The notes under the pieces were generated by a model. It was not told the origin of the DNA. It did no database searches and saw only the letters and a list, made by a program, of their open reading frames with translations. From Euzebyales bacterium (GTDB taxonomy: Bacteria; Actinomycetota; Nitriliruptoria; Euzebyales; JAHELV01), in contig DATHVN010000062.1 of the NCBI GenBank assembly GCA_035461305.1, positions 1 through 38,441 of the forward strand: 38,441 nt of DNA, written 5' to 3'. Positions within the stretch are counted from its first letter, which is position 1, and each line of letters opens with the position of its first letter. The position numbers and the translations under genes are program-made. Shown here piece after piece: positions 15,212-23,711 of the stretch.

Positions 15212-17605
15212 GTGAGCATGCTACTGCCCGACGACGAGGTCCTCGCTGTCCCGGCGCGAATGCGCCGACGAGCCTTCAAGTTCCTTCCCGACGACCAGTA
15301 TCCGGTCGACGAGTGGAAGCTGATCGAAAAGCGGTACAGCGACAAGTACCTCGGTCGCGTCGAGACGCTGCTGTCGCTGTCAAACGGCTACCTCGGGATG
15401 CGCGGCACCCACGACGAGGGCCGCCCAGTCGTGGAGCGCGGCACCTACATCAACGGCTTCCACGAGATCTGGCCGATCGTCCACGCCGAGGAGGCCTTCG
15501 GATTCGCCACCACGGGCCAGACGATCCTGAACGTGCCCGACGCGCGCACCTTCCACCTGTACGTCGACGACGAGCCGCTGTACCTCGCCACCGCCGACCT
15601 GCGGTCCTACGAGCGGTCGCTCGACATGCGCCGGGGCACCCTGACCCGGTCGCTCGAGTGGCTCACGCCCGCAGGCAAGCGGGTCCGCGTCCGGTCCGAA
15701 CGGCTTGTGTCGTTCGAGCACCGCCACCTGATGGCCGTGTCCTATGAGGTCACCCTGCTCGACAACCACGCACCGGTCGTCATCTCGTCGCACATCCGCA
15801 ACCAGCAAGACGAGCGCGATCCGGCAGGGGACCCGCGCAAGGCACGCGCGCTGCCCGACCGGGTGCTCGTACCGCAGGGGCACACCGCCGCCGCCGGCCG
15901 CTCCGTGCTCAGCTACCGCGTCGCCGACAGCGGCATGACGATCGCGTGCGGCATCGACCACGTGATCGAGACCGACAACGAGCACACCCATCACAGCGAG
16001 GCCGACCCGGACCTCGGCAAGACCGTCGTGGTCGTCGACGCCGAGCCCGGGAAGACCATCCGGATCCACAAGTTCGGCACCTACCACACGTCGCGCAGCA
16101 CGACGACGCGTCAGCTCAGCGATCGCTGCCGGCGCACGCTGGACCGTGCGGTGCGTGACGGCTTCGATGCGCTGCTCGAGGCGCAGCGGTCCTACCTGGA
16201 CGACTTCTGGGAGCGCAGCGACGTCGAGGTGCGCGGGAACCCCGCGGTCCAGCAGGCGGTGCGGTGGAACATGTTCCAGCAGATCCAGGCCGCGGGGCGC
16301 GCCGAGGGCACCGGCATCCCCGCGAAGGGCCTCACCGGGTCGGCCTACGAGGGCCACTACTTCTGGGACACCGAGATCTACGTCCTGCCGTTCCTGACCT
16401 ACACGGCGCCGCGGATCGCCCGCAATCTGCTGCGGTTCCGCCACTCGCTGCTCGACGACGCCCGCCAGCGGGCCCGCGAGGTCAGCCAGCGCGGCGCGCT
16501 GTTCCCGTGGCGCACGATCAACGGCGAGGAGGCGTCCGCCTACTACGAGGCGGGCACTGCCCAGTACCACATCAACGCCGACATCGTCTACGCGCTGCGC
16601 AAGTACGTTGAGGTCACCGGTGACACCGAGCTGCTGGACACGCTCGGTGCCGAGATCCTCGTCGAGACCGCGCGGCTCTGGACCGACCTCGGGTTCCACC
16701 GCGATGACGGCCAAGGCACGTTCCACATCTACGGCGTGACGGGCCCCGACGAGTACACCACGCTGGTCAACGACAACACCTACACGAACCTGATGGCGCG
16801 ATTGAACCTGCGTTTCGCCGCCGAGGTCGTGTCCGACATCCGTCGGGAGGATCCGGACCGGTACGCCGTGCTGCACCGCGAGACGGGGGTGACGGCCGAG
16901 GAGATCGCCGAATGGAGCAGTGCGGCTGACTCGATGTTCGTGCCGTACGACAAGGTGCGCCGGATCCATCCCCAGGACACCAACTTCCTGGACAAGGAGG
17001 TGTGGGACTTCGCCGCCACGCCCCGCGACAAGTACCCGCTCCTGCTGCACTTCCATCCGCTGGTCATCTACCGTTTCCAGGTGATCAAGCAGGCCGACAT
17101 CGTGCTGGCGATGTTCCTGCTCGGCCACGAGTTCTCACGCGAGCAGAAGCGGCGCAACTTCGACTACTACGATCCGCTGACGACGGGTGACTCGTCGCTG
17201 TCGCCCTGCATCCAGAGCATCATCGCCGCCGAGCTGGGCTACGGGGACAAGGCGGTGGAGTACTTCCGCAACGCGGCGCTCATGGACCTCGCCGACGTGG
17301 CCGGCAACACCACCGACGGCATCCATGTGGCGTCGGCCGGCGGCGTGTGGATGGCCGTCGTCTACGGCTTCGGCGGCCTGCGCGACTCCGACGGCACGCT
17401 GGCGTTCGAACCGCGGCTACCGCGCACCTGGGACGGTCTGCACTTCCCACTGCAGTACCGCGGACAGCGCCTCGACGTCGACGTCCGCCATGACGAGGCC
17501 ACCTACGAGCTCGCCGACGGCGAACCGCTGACGATCGTCCACCAGGGCAAGCCGATCGAGCTCAAGGCGGGAGAGGCGGTCACCTGCCCCGTGCAGCAGC
17601 CCTGA
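15212..17605 (+). CDS. GH65 disaccharide phosphorylase (trehalose/maltose/kojibiose type)
   Basis: 797 residues from GTG 15212, 7 nt after AGGGGAG; ATG 15218 is an alternative. An N-terminal beta-sandwich domain begins with KRYSDKYLGRVETLLSLSNG and YLGMRGTHDEGRP. The (alpha/alpha)6 barrel has FWDTEIYVLPFLTYT and the catalytic acid in GVTGPDEYTTLVNDNTYTNL (Glu514). The phosphate-binding region is near DGIHVASAGGVWMAVV. A C-terminal beta domain follows. The enzyme phosphorolyses an alpha-linked glucose disaccharide to beta-glucose-1-phosphate and glucose, feeding the adjacent PgmB. Trehalose, maltose and kojibiose phosphorylases cannot be told apart here. The length is in the normal range. Confidence 0.9.
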   Translation: MSMLLPDDEVLAVPARMRRRAFKFLPDDQYPVDEWKLIEKRYSDKYLGRVETLLSLSNGYLGMRGTHDEGRPVVERGTYINGFHEIWPIVHAEEAFGFATTGQTILNVPDARTFHLYVDDEPLYLATADLRSYERSLDMRRGTLTRSLEWLTPAGKRVRVRSERLVSFEHRHLMAVSYEVTLLDNHAPVVISSHIRNQQDERDPAGDPRKARALPDRVLVPQGHTAAAGRSVLSYRVADSGMTIACGIDHVIETDNEHTHHSEADPDLGKTVVVVDAEPGKTIRIHKFGTYHTSRSTTTRQLSDRCRRTLDRAVRDGFDALLEAQRSYLDDFWERSDVEVRGNPAVQQAVRWNMFQQIQAAGRAEGTGIPAKGLTGSAYEGHYFWDTEIYVLPFLTYTAPRIARNLLRFRHSLLDDARQRAREVSQRGALFPWRTINGEEASAYYEAGTAQYHINADIVYALRKYVEVTGDTELLDTLGAEILVETARLWTDLGFHRDDGQGTFHIYGVTGPDEYTTLVNDNTYTNLMARLNLRFAAEVVSDIRREDPDRYAVLHRETGVTAEEIAEWSSAADSMFVPYDKVRRIHPQDTNFLDKEVWDFAATPRDKYPLLLHFHPLVIYRFQVIKQADIVLAMFLLGHEFSREQKRRNFDYYDPLTTGDSSLSPCIQSIIAAELGYGDKAVEYFRNAALMDLADVAGNTTDGIHVASAGGVWMAVVYGFGGLRDSDGTLAFEPRLPRTWDGLHFPLQYRGQRLDVDVRHDEATYELADGEPLTIVHQGKPIELKAGEAVTCPVQQP

Positions 17606-17614
17606 CGCCGGCGG

Positions 17615-18169
17615 ATGGGCGCTCAGCTGCGCCGGTTGATCGTCGCGGCGCTCGTCGTGGTGGCCGCGTTGTGGCTCGGCTCGTTGCGCAGGAGCGGGCA
17701 GATCCCTGCAGGTGATCCTATGGCCGGGGCGCCGTCCAACGTGCAGGCGGCCCGGGTCACGCGCGTGGTCGACGGCGACACGCTCCGCGTGGAGGTCACC
17801 GGCCCGGGTCGACTGCCCGGCGGAGAGCACCGCGTCCGTCTCCTCGCGATCGACAGCCCGGAACTGGACGACGGCGCCGGGCCGGAGTGTGGCGCGAGCG
17901 CCGCAGCCGCCTACCTTCGCGACCGCGTGCCCGCCGGGAGCCGGGTGTGGCTGGAGGCCGACCGGCAGGACGTGGACCGCTTCGACCGGCCACTGCGGTA
18001 CGTGTGGACGACGGGAGACGCACTGCTCAACCTCGCGGTCGTCGAGGCCGGCCACGCGCGCGCCGTTCTGATCGCACCGAACAACCGGTACTCGACGGCG
18101 ATGCGCGACGCCGAGGACGTGGCGCGAGCGGCGGGCGCCGGCGTCTGGAGTGCCTGCGCCGGCGCCTGA
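17615..18169 (+). CDS. staphylococcal-nuclease-like secreted or anchored nuclease
   Basis: 184 residues. Residues 1-25 (RRLIVAALVVVAALWLGSLR) form a signal peptide or single membrane anchor. The SNase fold follows: ARVTRVVDGDTLRVE, RVRLLAIDSPEL with the Arg and calcium-site acids, and DRFDRPLRYVW in the region of the second catalytic arginine. Members are calcium-dependent nucleases acting outside the membrane. The start at ATG 17615 is 9 bp after the GH65 stop and has no strong ribosome-binding site, so it may be translated by coupling. No functional link to the sugar genes is evident. Confidence 0.82.
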   Translation: MGAQLRRLIVAALVVVAALWLGSLRRSGQIPAGDPMAGAPSNVQAARVTRVVDGDTLRVEVTGPGRLPGGEHRVRLLAIDSPELDDGAGPECGASAAAAYLRDRVPAGSRVWLEADRQDVDRFDRPLRYVWTTGDALLNLAVVEAGHARAVLIAPNNRYSTAMRDAEDVARAAGAGVWSACAGA

Positions 18170-18249
18170 CCGGGACGGGTCGCCACCGCACCTCGCCCGC
18201 ACGGACCGCTGGCTACACTCGACCGCACATCCGACCCGTGAGGAGCACC

Positions 18250-18723
18250 GTGGCGACCCGACAGGCCGACACCTATGACGTCAGCGTCGACCGGCAGAAG
18301 GCCGCGCAGGCCGCCGGAACGTACGACCTCGGTGACCTGCCGGGCCCACTGTCCGAGCCGGTCAGCGCCGCGCGCATCGGCAAGAGCCTGCGTCAGGACA
18401 AGATGCTGACTGGCGCAGAGATCCTCGGCGACGTGACACGGCTGATCCCTGGTGCCGCGCTGGCGATCTACGGCCGCCCCGAGTCGCGGTGGGCCAACGC
18501 CTACTGGCGCCGAGCAGGCAACGCCGCCACGATGACCGAGCTTCTGAGCTACGCCCGGCAGCTCATCGGCATGCGGCCCGATGGCCACCTGGTGGTCTGC
18601 CTGTGCGGACACGCCGGACAGGGACCGTGCATCCCCCTGTGGGCGCCGCGTGGCGAGGTCAGCCTGACCGTTCAGCCCAACGACCTCGTCCTGCGGTTCG
18701 ACGACATCGTCACAGCCGACTGA
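18250..18723 (+). CDS. conserved-looking protein of unknown function
   Basis: 157 residues from GTG 18250, which follows AGGAG at 18241-18245. GTG 18238 is also in frame but lacks a ribosome-binding site. The product is soluble, with a long polar N-terminus, LSEPVSAARIGKSLRQDKML, and a more hydrophobic C-terminal half with HLVVCLCGHAGQGPCIPLWA (three cysteines within about 13 residues) and EVSLTVQPNDLVLRFDD. The cysteine cluster might bind a metal, but I do not recognise the family. A TACACT at 18214-18219 could be a -10 element, without a clear -35. Confidence 0.6.
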   Translation: MATRQADTYDVSVDRQKAAQAAGTYDLGDLPGPLSEPVSAARIGKSLRQDKMLTGAEILGDVTRLIPGAALAIYGRPESRWANAYWRRAGNAATMTELLSYARQLIGMRPDGHLVVCLCGHAGQGPCIPLWAPRGEVSLTVQPNDLVLRFDDIVTAD

Positions 18724-18732
18724 TCGACCGCG

Positions 18733-19065
18733 TCAGGTCGACCGGCGCAACTCCTCGACCTCGGCTTCGCACTCCTCGACGAACTCCTGCGCGTTGCTGA
18801 TGCGCTCGTCGACGCGCTCCGACTCCGCCAGCACGACCGATCGGCGCGCACCGATCGCCTCCACCACGGCCTTCGTCGTCTGGTCGATGGGCCGGCGCAT
18901 CCTCCTCGGCACCGTGTCCGCCTGCTCGCGCACCTGTGCGACGAACGCGTCGAGCCGCTCGCGCTCGGCGATCAGGAACTCGCGGTAGCGCAGCAGGTCG
19001 GTGTGCTCCTCACGCGCCCGCAGGAGCGTGAAGTAGGCCGCGTCGTACTCGGAGCGCGCAGCCAC
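18733..19065 (-). CDS. small coiled-coil protein of unknown function
   Basis: 110 residues from GTG 19065, 8 bp after the M20 peptidase stop, so probably co-transcribed with it. The composition is highly charged and helical: REEHTDLLRYREFLIAERER, IDQTTKAVVEAIGARRSV and AESERVDERISNAQEFVEEC. It is a likely coiled coil with one cysteine near the end and no membrane segment. I recognise no family. The closely spaced gene pair suggests a shared transcript rather than a known shared function. Confidence 0.6.
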   Translation of the reverse strand: MAARSEYDAAYFTLLRAREEHTDLLRYREFLIAERERLDAFVAQVREQADTVPRRMRRPIDQTTKAVVEAIGARRSVVLAESERVDERISNAQEFVEECEAEVEELRRST

Positions 19066-19073
19066 CGGTCGTC

Positions 19074-20459
19074 CTACGCGCCGTCTGCCAGCTCGGCGAA
19101 CAGGTAGGCCTCGGCGAGGCACGCACGCTCCCAGTCCTCCAGGTGCAGCGACTCGTCGATCCCGTGGGCCCGTGTGTCCGGATCCTCCACACCGGTCAGC
19201 AGCGCCGGAACGTCTCCGTACGCCTGGGTCAGCGGCTCGATCAGTGGGATGCTCCCGCCCATGCCGATGAGCACCGGCTCGGCGCCGAACGCGGCGGCCA
19301 GCGCCCGGCGGGCCGCTTTCATCGCCGGCTGGTCCGGATCGCCGCGGTAACCGTCACCGGCCGCGCCTGGTGTGACCTTCACCTGCAGCCCCCACGGCGC
19401 GTTCGCTTCGAGCCAGTCGACGAGCACGGTCAGAGCTCGTCCGGGTTCCTGGCCCGGTGCCAGCCGGGCACTGACCTTGGCGCGGGCAACCGAACTGAGC
19501 GTGTTGGACGCCTGCGCGACGGGGGTGGCGTCAAGCCCGATGATCGAGATCGCGGGCCGGTTCCACAGTCGCTCGAGCACGTGGTCGTCGCGTGCGCCGA
19601 TCAGCTCGACACCGTCGAGCAGGCCCGCCTCCGCGCGGAACTGCTCGACGTCGAAGCGCAGGTCGTCGGCGTCGCTGGGACTCGACAGTGGGGGAACGTC
19701 GTCGGCGAACCCGGGGACGGCGACGGTGCCGTCGTCGTTGGTCAGGCCCGCGAGCAGCTTGACCAGGCCGGTCAGCGGATCGGGCACCGCACCGCCGTAC
19801 ATGCCGGAGTGCAGTGGATGGTCCAGCGCACGGACCTCCACGACGCAGTCGACCAGGCCGCGCAGCGTGTGCGTGATCGCGGGCATGCCGACCTTCCAGT
19901 TCATCGAGTCGGTGATGACGACGACGTCGGAGCGCAGCAGGTCGCCGTAGGCCTCGAGCAGCTGGCCGAGGTGCTCGCTGCCGGTCTCCTCCTCGCCCTC
20001 GATGATCACCTTGACGTTGCACGGCAGTCGCTCATAGGTGGACAGCCACGCGTCGATCGCGGCGACGTGGACCATGATCCCGGCCTTGTCGTCGGCGGCG
20101 CCGCGGCCGTACAGCCGTCCGGCACGCTCCACCGGCTCGAATGCCGGCGTGGTCCACGCATCGGGGTCGCCCGGTGGCTGCACGTCGTAATGGGCGTAGC
20201 ACAGCACCGTCGGCCGGTCGGCGCCGGCATCCAGCCACTCCGCGTACACGGCCGGGTGGCTGCGGTCGACCTCGAGCAGCCGGGCGGCGTGGCAACCGCG
20301 GGCCGTGAGCAGGTCCCGGACGGCCTCGGCGCACCGGCGGACCTCGTCGTGGTCGAAGCCCGGCGCGCTGACGCTCGGGATGGTGACGAGCCGCTCGAGA
20401 TCGATGCGGTGGGTCGCCATCCGGTTCACGAGCGTGTCTCGGATCTGCCTGTCGGTCAT
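19074..20459 (-). CDS. M20-family metallo-dipeptidase
   Basis: 461 residues from ATG 20459; ATG 20492 would add 11 residues but places the family core further in than usual. Zinc ligands and catalytic residues are visible: CYAHYDVQPPGD (His and Asp), GRGAADDKAGIM (bridging Asp), EGEEETGSEHLGQLL (catalytic and metal Glu) and HPLHSGMYGGAVPDPL in the dimerisation domain. A typical C-terminal metal histidine lies in the RAHGIDESLHLEDW region. The enzyme is cytosolic, hydrolyses dipeptides or related N-acyl amino acids, and belongs to the carnosinase/DapE-like branch. It is divergent from the fatty-acid operon. Confidence 0.9.
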   Translation of the reverse strand: MTDRQIRDTLVNRMATHRIDLERLVTIPSVSAPGFDHDEVRRCAEAVRDLLTARGCHAARLLEVDRSHPAVYAEWLDAGADRPTVLCYAHYDVQPPGDPDAWTTPAFEPVERAGRLYGRGAADDKAGIMVHVAAIDAWLSTYERLPCNVKVIIEGEEETGSEHLGQLLEAYGDLLRSDVVVITDSMNWKVGMPAITHTLRGLVDCVVEVRALDHPLHSGMYGGAVPDPLTGLVKLLAGLTNDDGTVAVPGFADDVPPLSSPSDADDLRFDVEQFRAEAGLLDGVELIGARDDHVLERLWNRPAISIIGLDATPVAQASNTLSSVARAKVSARLAPGQEPGRALTVLVDWLEANAPWGLQVKVTPGAAGDGYRGDPDQPAMKAARRALAAAFGAEPVLIGMGGSIPLIEPLTQAYGDVPALLTGVEDPDTRAHGIDESLHLEDWERACLAEAYLFAELADGA

Positions 20460-20602
20460 CTCCACCGCCTCGCCAGCGCGTTCCGGGGACATGGTAGGTG
20501 CGCCAGCGCTCCCGCAGGGTAGAGGTCATGGACGGCGACGTCACCGAGGTGTTCGGCGGACAGCGCGACGAAGGTGGTTGGGTCAGGGGTGATTGGGCAG
20601 AA

Positions 20603-20631
20603 TTGACATTGACGTCAATGTCAACGACGAT
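20603..20631 (+). promoter_or_regulatory. perfect 22-bp palindrome overlapping a candidate promoter for the fatty-acid operon
   Basis: TTGACATTGAC (20603-20613) is followed directly by its exact reverse complement to 20624. The left arm begins with a consensus -35 TTGACA. A weak -10 GACGAT lies 17 nt later at 20626-20631. Such a site fits a homodimeric TetR/FadR-type repressor blocking RNA polymerase. It lies 42 bp upstream of the first operon gene. No TetR gene lies near it, so the regulator would be encoded elsewhere. Confidence 0.65.
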
Positions 20632-20666
20632 CGCACGTTGTCCCCCGCCCGCTGACGGAGGCGCAC

Positions 20667-20972
20667 ATGGCAGACACGATTCCCCCGGTCACCGGATCGC
20701 CGGCAGCCGACAGCGAGCCCGCATCGCTGCTCGGCACGTGCGCGGACTCGATGGGCCTGGTCGTCGCCCCGACCACCGGTCGCTTCGAGCCGGCCACCGG
20801 CACGGGACGCGTGCGCGCCGGACAGCTGCTCGGCCACATCACGGGGGGCAGGGGCCGTGCCGATGCGGTCCGCGCACCCGTCGACGCGCTGCTCAAGAAC
20901 CTGCTCGTGCGGCCACGCCAGCTCGTGCGCCGCGGCCAGGCGCTCGCGTGGCTCGACGTCTCCCCCGCATGA
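20667..20972 (+). CDS. biotinyl/lipoyl-like barrel-sandwich protein lacking the modified lysine
   Basis: 101 residues; GGAGG (20657-20661) is 5 nt before ATG 20667. Residues ~30-100 repeat the barrel-sandwich hybrid pattern: LVVAPTTGRFEP, RVRAGQLLGHI, VRAPVDALLKNLLV, then QLVRRGQALAWLDV. In a biotin carboxyl carrier protein the turn between the halves carries MKM. Here that turn reads GGRGRADA and contains no lysine. It heads the fatty-acid operon next to a carboxyltransferase gene, where a carrier protein would be expected. It may be a non-biotinylated structural or regulatory relative. The only lysine is in LLKNLLV, off the usual position. Confidence 0.6.
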   Translation: MADTIPPVTGSPAADSEPASLLGTCADSMGLVVAPTTGRFEPATGTGRVRAGQLLGHITGGRGRADAVRAPVDALLKNLLVRPRQLVRRGQALAWLDVSPA

Positions 20973-21007
20973 CCACACCCACGACGGTGGTGCCGCGGTA
21001 GGTTGCT

Positions 21008-21100
21008 GGTCATGACCTCAATGAGCGGTGGGTCACGGCCATGACCTCATGCAGCGTCAGCGGTAGGTCACAGCCATGACCTCATCCAGCCTCAGGGGGA
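21008..21100 (+). repeat. short tandem repeats before fabH
   Basis: Two 35-bp units start at 21031 and 21066 with GGTCAC[G/A]GCCATGACCTCAT and continue with similar tails. A third, shortened unit at 21008 reads GGTCATGACCTCA. Each contains an ATGACC, and the real fabH start follows as CCATGACG at 21109-21116. A related sequence (TGACCTCAAGGAGCG to GGTGGGTCAC) recurs at 22388-22416, between the ACP gene and fabF. Confidence 0.6.
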
Positions 21101-21110
21101 GGGCAGGGCC

Positions 21111-22091
21111 ATGACGCCACGGACCGCCGTCCTCGATGGCCTCGGCGTGGCCGTGCCCGACCGCGTCGTGACCAACGACGACTTGGCGGCCCGGCTCGAC
21201 ACGACCGACGAGTGGATCCGCACGCGGACGGGCATCGCCGAGCGGCGCATCGCCGACCCTGCCGTGGCGACCAGCGACCTGGCCTACGAGGCGGCCCAAG
21301 CCACGCTCAAGGACGCCGACGATGTGCCGCCGGCCGCAGTGATCGTGGCCACCACCACGCCCGACCACCCGATGCCGGGCGTGGCGCCGCTCGTCGCAGC
21401 TCGCCTCGGATGGGACTCAGTGCCCGCCTTCGACGTCCAGGCCGCATGCTCCGGCTTCGTCTACGGGCTCGCGTCAGCGGCCGGCCTGATCGCCGCCGGC
21501 GTCACCGACCGGGTGCTGCTGATCGGCGCGGACCTCATGTCGCGGATCACCAACCAGGACGACCGCGCGACGGCCGTGCTCTTCGGTGACGGCGCCGGGG
21601 CGGTCATGCTACGGGCCGGCTCACCCGATGAGCCGGGCGCAGTGGGACCGTTCGACCTCGGCAGCGACGGCGCACACGTCGACCGCCTGATCGTGGCCGC
21701 GGGAGGGACGCGCGTGCCGAGCCATCCGACCGAGCCCGCGCGCTACCTGTCGATGGACGGGCGGGACGTGTACCGGCATGCTGTGCGGCGGATGACCGAG
21801 TCGTGCCGCGCCCTACTGGACCGGGCGGGCCTCGGCGTCGACGACGTCGACCGCTTCGTGGCACACCAGGCGAACCTGCGGATCCTCATGGCGGTGGCCG
21901 ATCGGCTCGGCGTCGCCGAGGAGCGGCGCGTGAGTAACGTCGACCTCTATGGGAATACCTCAGCCGCATCGATCCCGCTCGCGTTGGCCGACGCGGCGTT
22001 GCGTCCGGGCGAGCGGATCCTGCTCACGGCGTTCGGCTCCGGGTTCACATGGGGGTCGACGCTGATGACCTGGCCGGATCTCGGCCCGTGA
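21111..22091 (+). CDS. fabH: 3-oxoacyl-ACP synthase III (KAS III)
   Basis: 326 residues, ATG 21111 after a strong GGGGGAGGG. The catalytic triad is visible: Cys113 in VQAACSGFVYGL, His252 in FVAHQANLRIL and Asn282 in LYGNTSAASIP, matching the 112/244/274 spacing of the E. coli enzyme. Other marks are DEWIRTRTGIAERRI and FGDGAGAVML. It condenses malonyl-ACP with a short acyl-CoA to start type II fatty-acid synthesis. It is the second gene of the operon, followed by ACP after 44 bp. Confidence 0.95.
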   Translation: MTPRTAVLDGLGVAVPDRVVTNDDLAARLDTTDEWIRTRTGIAERRIADPAVATSDLAYEAAQATLKDADDVPPAAVIVATTTPDHPMPGVAPLVAARLGWDSVPAFDVQAACSGFVYGLASAAGLIAAGVTDRVLLIGADLMSRITNQDDRATAVLFGDGAGAVMLRAGSPDEPGAVGPFDLGSDGAHVDRLIVAAGGTRVPSHPTEPARYLSMDGRDVYRHAVRRMTESCRALLDRAGLGVDDVDRFVAHQANLRILMAVADRLGVAEERRVSNVDLYGNTSAASIPLALADAALRPGERILLTAFGSGFTWGSTLMTWPDLGP

Positions 22092-22135
22092 CCTCGACGA
22101 CGTGATCAACCGACGGTGAAGGGAACATCGGACAC

Positions 22136-22390
22136 ATGAGCAGCGCTGTCTACGACAAGGTCAAAGAACTCCTCGTCGAGAAGTTCGGCGTCTCCGAGGA
22201 CGAGGTCTCACCCGAAGCCACGTTCTCCGACCTCGACCTCGACTCGCTCGACCTCGTCGAGTTCGCCCTCGCCGCCGAGGAGGAGCTGGGCGTGCGCATC
22301 AGCGACGAGGAGGCGGAGCAGCTCGACACGCTCGACGACACCGTCAAGCTCCTCGAAGAGAAGGGAGCCACCGTCGAGGGGGCGGGGTGA
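22136..22390 (+). CDS. acpP: acyl carrier protein
   Basis: 84 residues, strongly acidic and helical, with the phosphopantetheine serine in DLDLDSLDLVEFALAAEEEL (Ser37 at the family position). GAAGGGA lies 11 nt upstream. It carries the growing acyl chain between FabH, FabF and FabI, all encoded around it. Its stop TGA at 22388-22390 lies inside an inverted repeat (GTGACC 22387-22392 with GGTCAC 22411-22416) spanning the junction with fabF. Confidence 0.95.
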   Translation: MSSAVYDKVKELLVEKFGVSEDEVSPEATFSDLDLDSLDLVEFALAAEEELGVRISDEEAEQLDTLDDTVKLLEEKGATVEGAG

Positions 22391-22421
22391 CCTCAAGGAG
22401 CGTAGCGGTGGGTCACATGAC

Positions 22422-23645
22422 ATGACGACTGAGATCGCGATCACCGGACTCGGCCTGGTCACACCGGCGGGGATCGGCGTCGACGCCAGCTGGGAGGGTG
22501 TCCTGTCCGGCCGGTCCGCCGGTGCGACGGACCCGAATCTCGCTGGCATCCCGATCGACATCAGCTGCCGCGTGGCCGACTTCGACGGCAACGCGCTGCT
22601 GGGGCGCAAGGTCGCGCGCCGGCTCGACCGTTTCGTGCAGCTCGGGCTCGTCGCGGCGCGCGAGGCGATCGAGGACTCCGGACTGGATCCCGAGAGCTGG
22701 GACGGCGCCCGGGTCGGCGCCGTCATCGGGTGCGGCATGGGTGGCGCAGCCACCTGGGAGGCGCAGCACACCGTGCTCATGGAGAAGGGACCTGGGCGGG
22801 TGTCGCCGCTGCTGATCCCGATGCTCATCCCGAACATGGTTGCCGGCCACATCGCGATCGAGTTCAACGCCAATGGGCCCAACCTGGTGACCGCAACCGC
22901 GTGCACGTCCGGCACGACGGCGCTGGGCGTCGCGCGTGACCTGCTGCGTGGCGGTGCCTGCGACGTGGTCATCGCCGGCGGGAGTGAGGCCGGGCTCACG
23001 CCGCTGTCGATCGCCGCGTTTGGTCAGATGCACGCCCTGTCAGAGCGGGTCGACGACCCTGCGGCCGCGTCGCGCCCGTTCGACGCCGACCGTGACGGCT
23101 TCGTCGCGGCCGAGGCTGCCGGGGTGCTGATCCTCGAACGTGCCGATGACGCCGCGGCGCGCGGCGCAACCGTGCGGGCGCGGCTGATCGGCTACGGCGC
23201 CAGCGCCGACGCACACCACATCACCGCCCCCGACCCGGACGGCGTGGGCGTGGGCCTCGCGATCACGTCGGCGCTCGCCGACGCGGGCGTCACGCCCGCC
23301 GACGTGAGCCACATCAACGCGCACGGCACGTCGACGCCGCTCAACGACGTCGCCGAGTCGAGGGTGATCCGGCGGATCTTCGGCGGCGACGCGCCGCCGG
23401 TCACGTCGACCAAGGGCGTGACGGGCCACTCGCTGGGCGCCGCCGGCGCCATCGAGGCAGCCTTCAGCGCGCTGACGCTGCAGCACGGACGCATCCCACC
23501 GACGGCGAACCTCGACATGCAGGATCCCGAGATTGACCTGGACGTCGTCCACGGCGCGCCACGCGACAGCAACGTCGACGTGGTCATGTCGAACTCGTTC
23601 GGGTTCGGCGGCCAGAACGGCGTCGTCGTGTTGGCCGGTTCCTAG
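22422..23645 (+). CDS. fabF: 3-oxoacyl-ACP synthase II (KAS II)
   Basis: 407 residues. The Cys-His-His triad is Cys161 in ATACTSGTTALGVA, His301 in HINAHGTSTPLND and His336 in VTGHSLGAAGAIEA, nearly identical in spacing to E. coli FabF (163/303/340). A C-terminal NSFGFGGQNGVVVL completes the thiolase fold. It elongates acyl-ACP with malonyl-ACP. The start ATG 22422 lies in a repeated ATGACATGACG context; GGAG at 22397-22400 is rather far upstream, so translation may depend on the preceding ACP gene. Confidence 0.95.
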   Translation: MTTEIAITGLGLVTPAGIGVDASWEGVLSGRSAGATDPNLAGIPIDISCRVADFDGNALLGRKVARRLDRFVQLGLVAAREAIEDSGLDPESWDGARVGAVIGCGMGGAATWEAQHTVLMEKGPGRVSPLLIPMLIPNMVAGHIAIEFNANGPNLVTATACTSGTTALGVARDLLRGGACDVVIAGGSEAGLTPLSIAAFGQMHALSERVDDPAAASRPFDADRDGFVAAEAAGVLILERADDAAARGATVRARLIGYGASADAHHITAPDPDGVGVGLAITSALADAGVTPADVSHINAHGTSTPLNDVAESRVIRRIFGGDAPPVTSTKGVTGHSLGAAGAIEAAFSALTLQHGRIPPTANLDMQDPEIDLDVVHGAPRDSNVDVVMSNSFGFGGQNGVVVLAGS

Positions 23646-23711
23646 GACTGCGGCCGTGCCACCTCGCTCCGACCGGTGCCCGGTCGTGGGGACCGCTGCG
23701 GGAGGTTCCAC

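Noticed and set aside
15380-17128. 582-codon open frame on the minus strand opposite the GH65 gene
   Set aside because: The plus strand encodes a complete GH65 enzyme; the antisense product is low-complexity and unrelated to known families.
20528-20666. small plus-strand gene starting at ATG 20528
   Set aside because: It would read through the palindrome and promoter, and shows no protein features.
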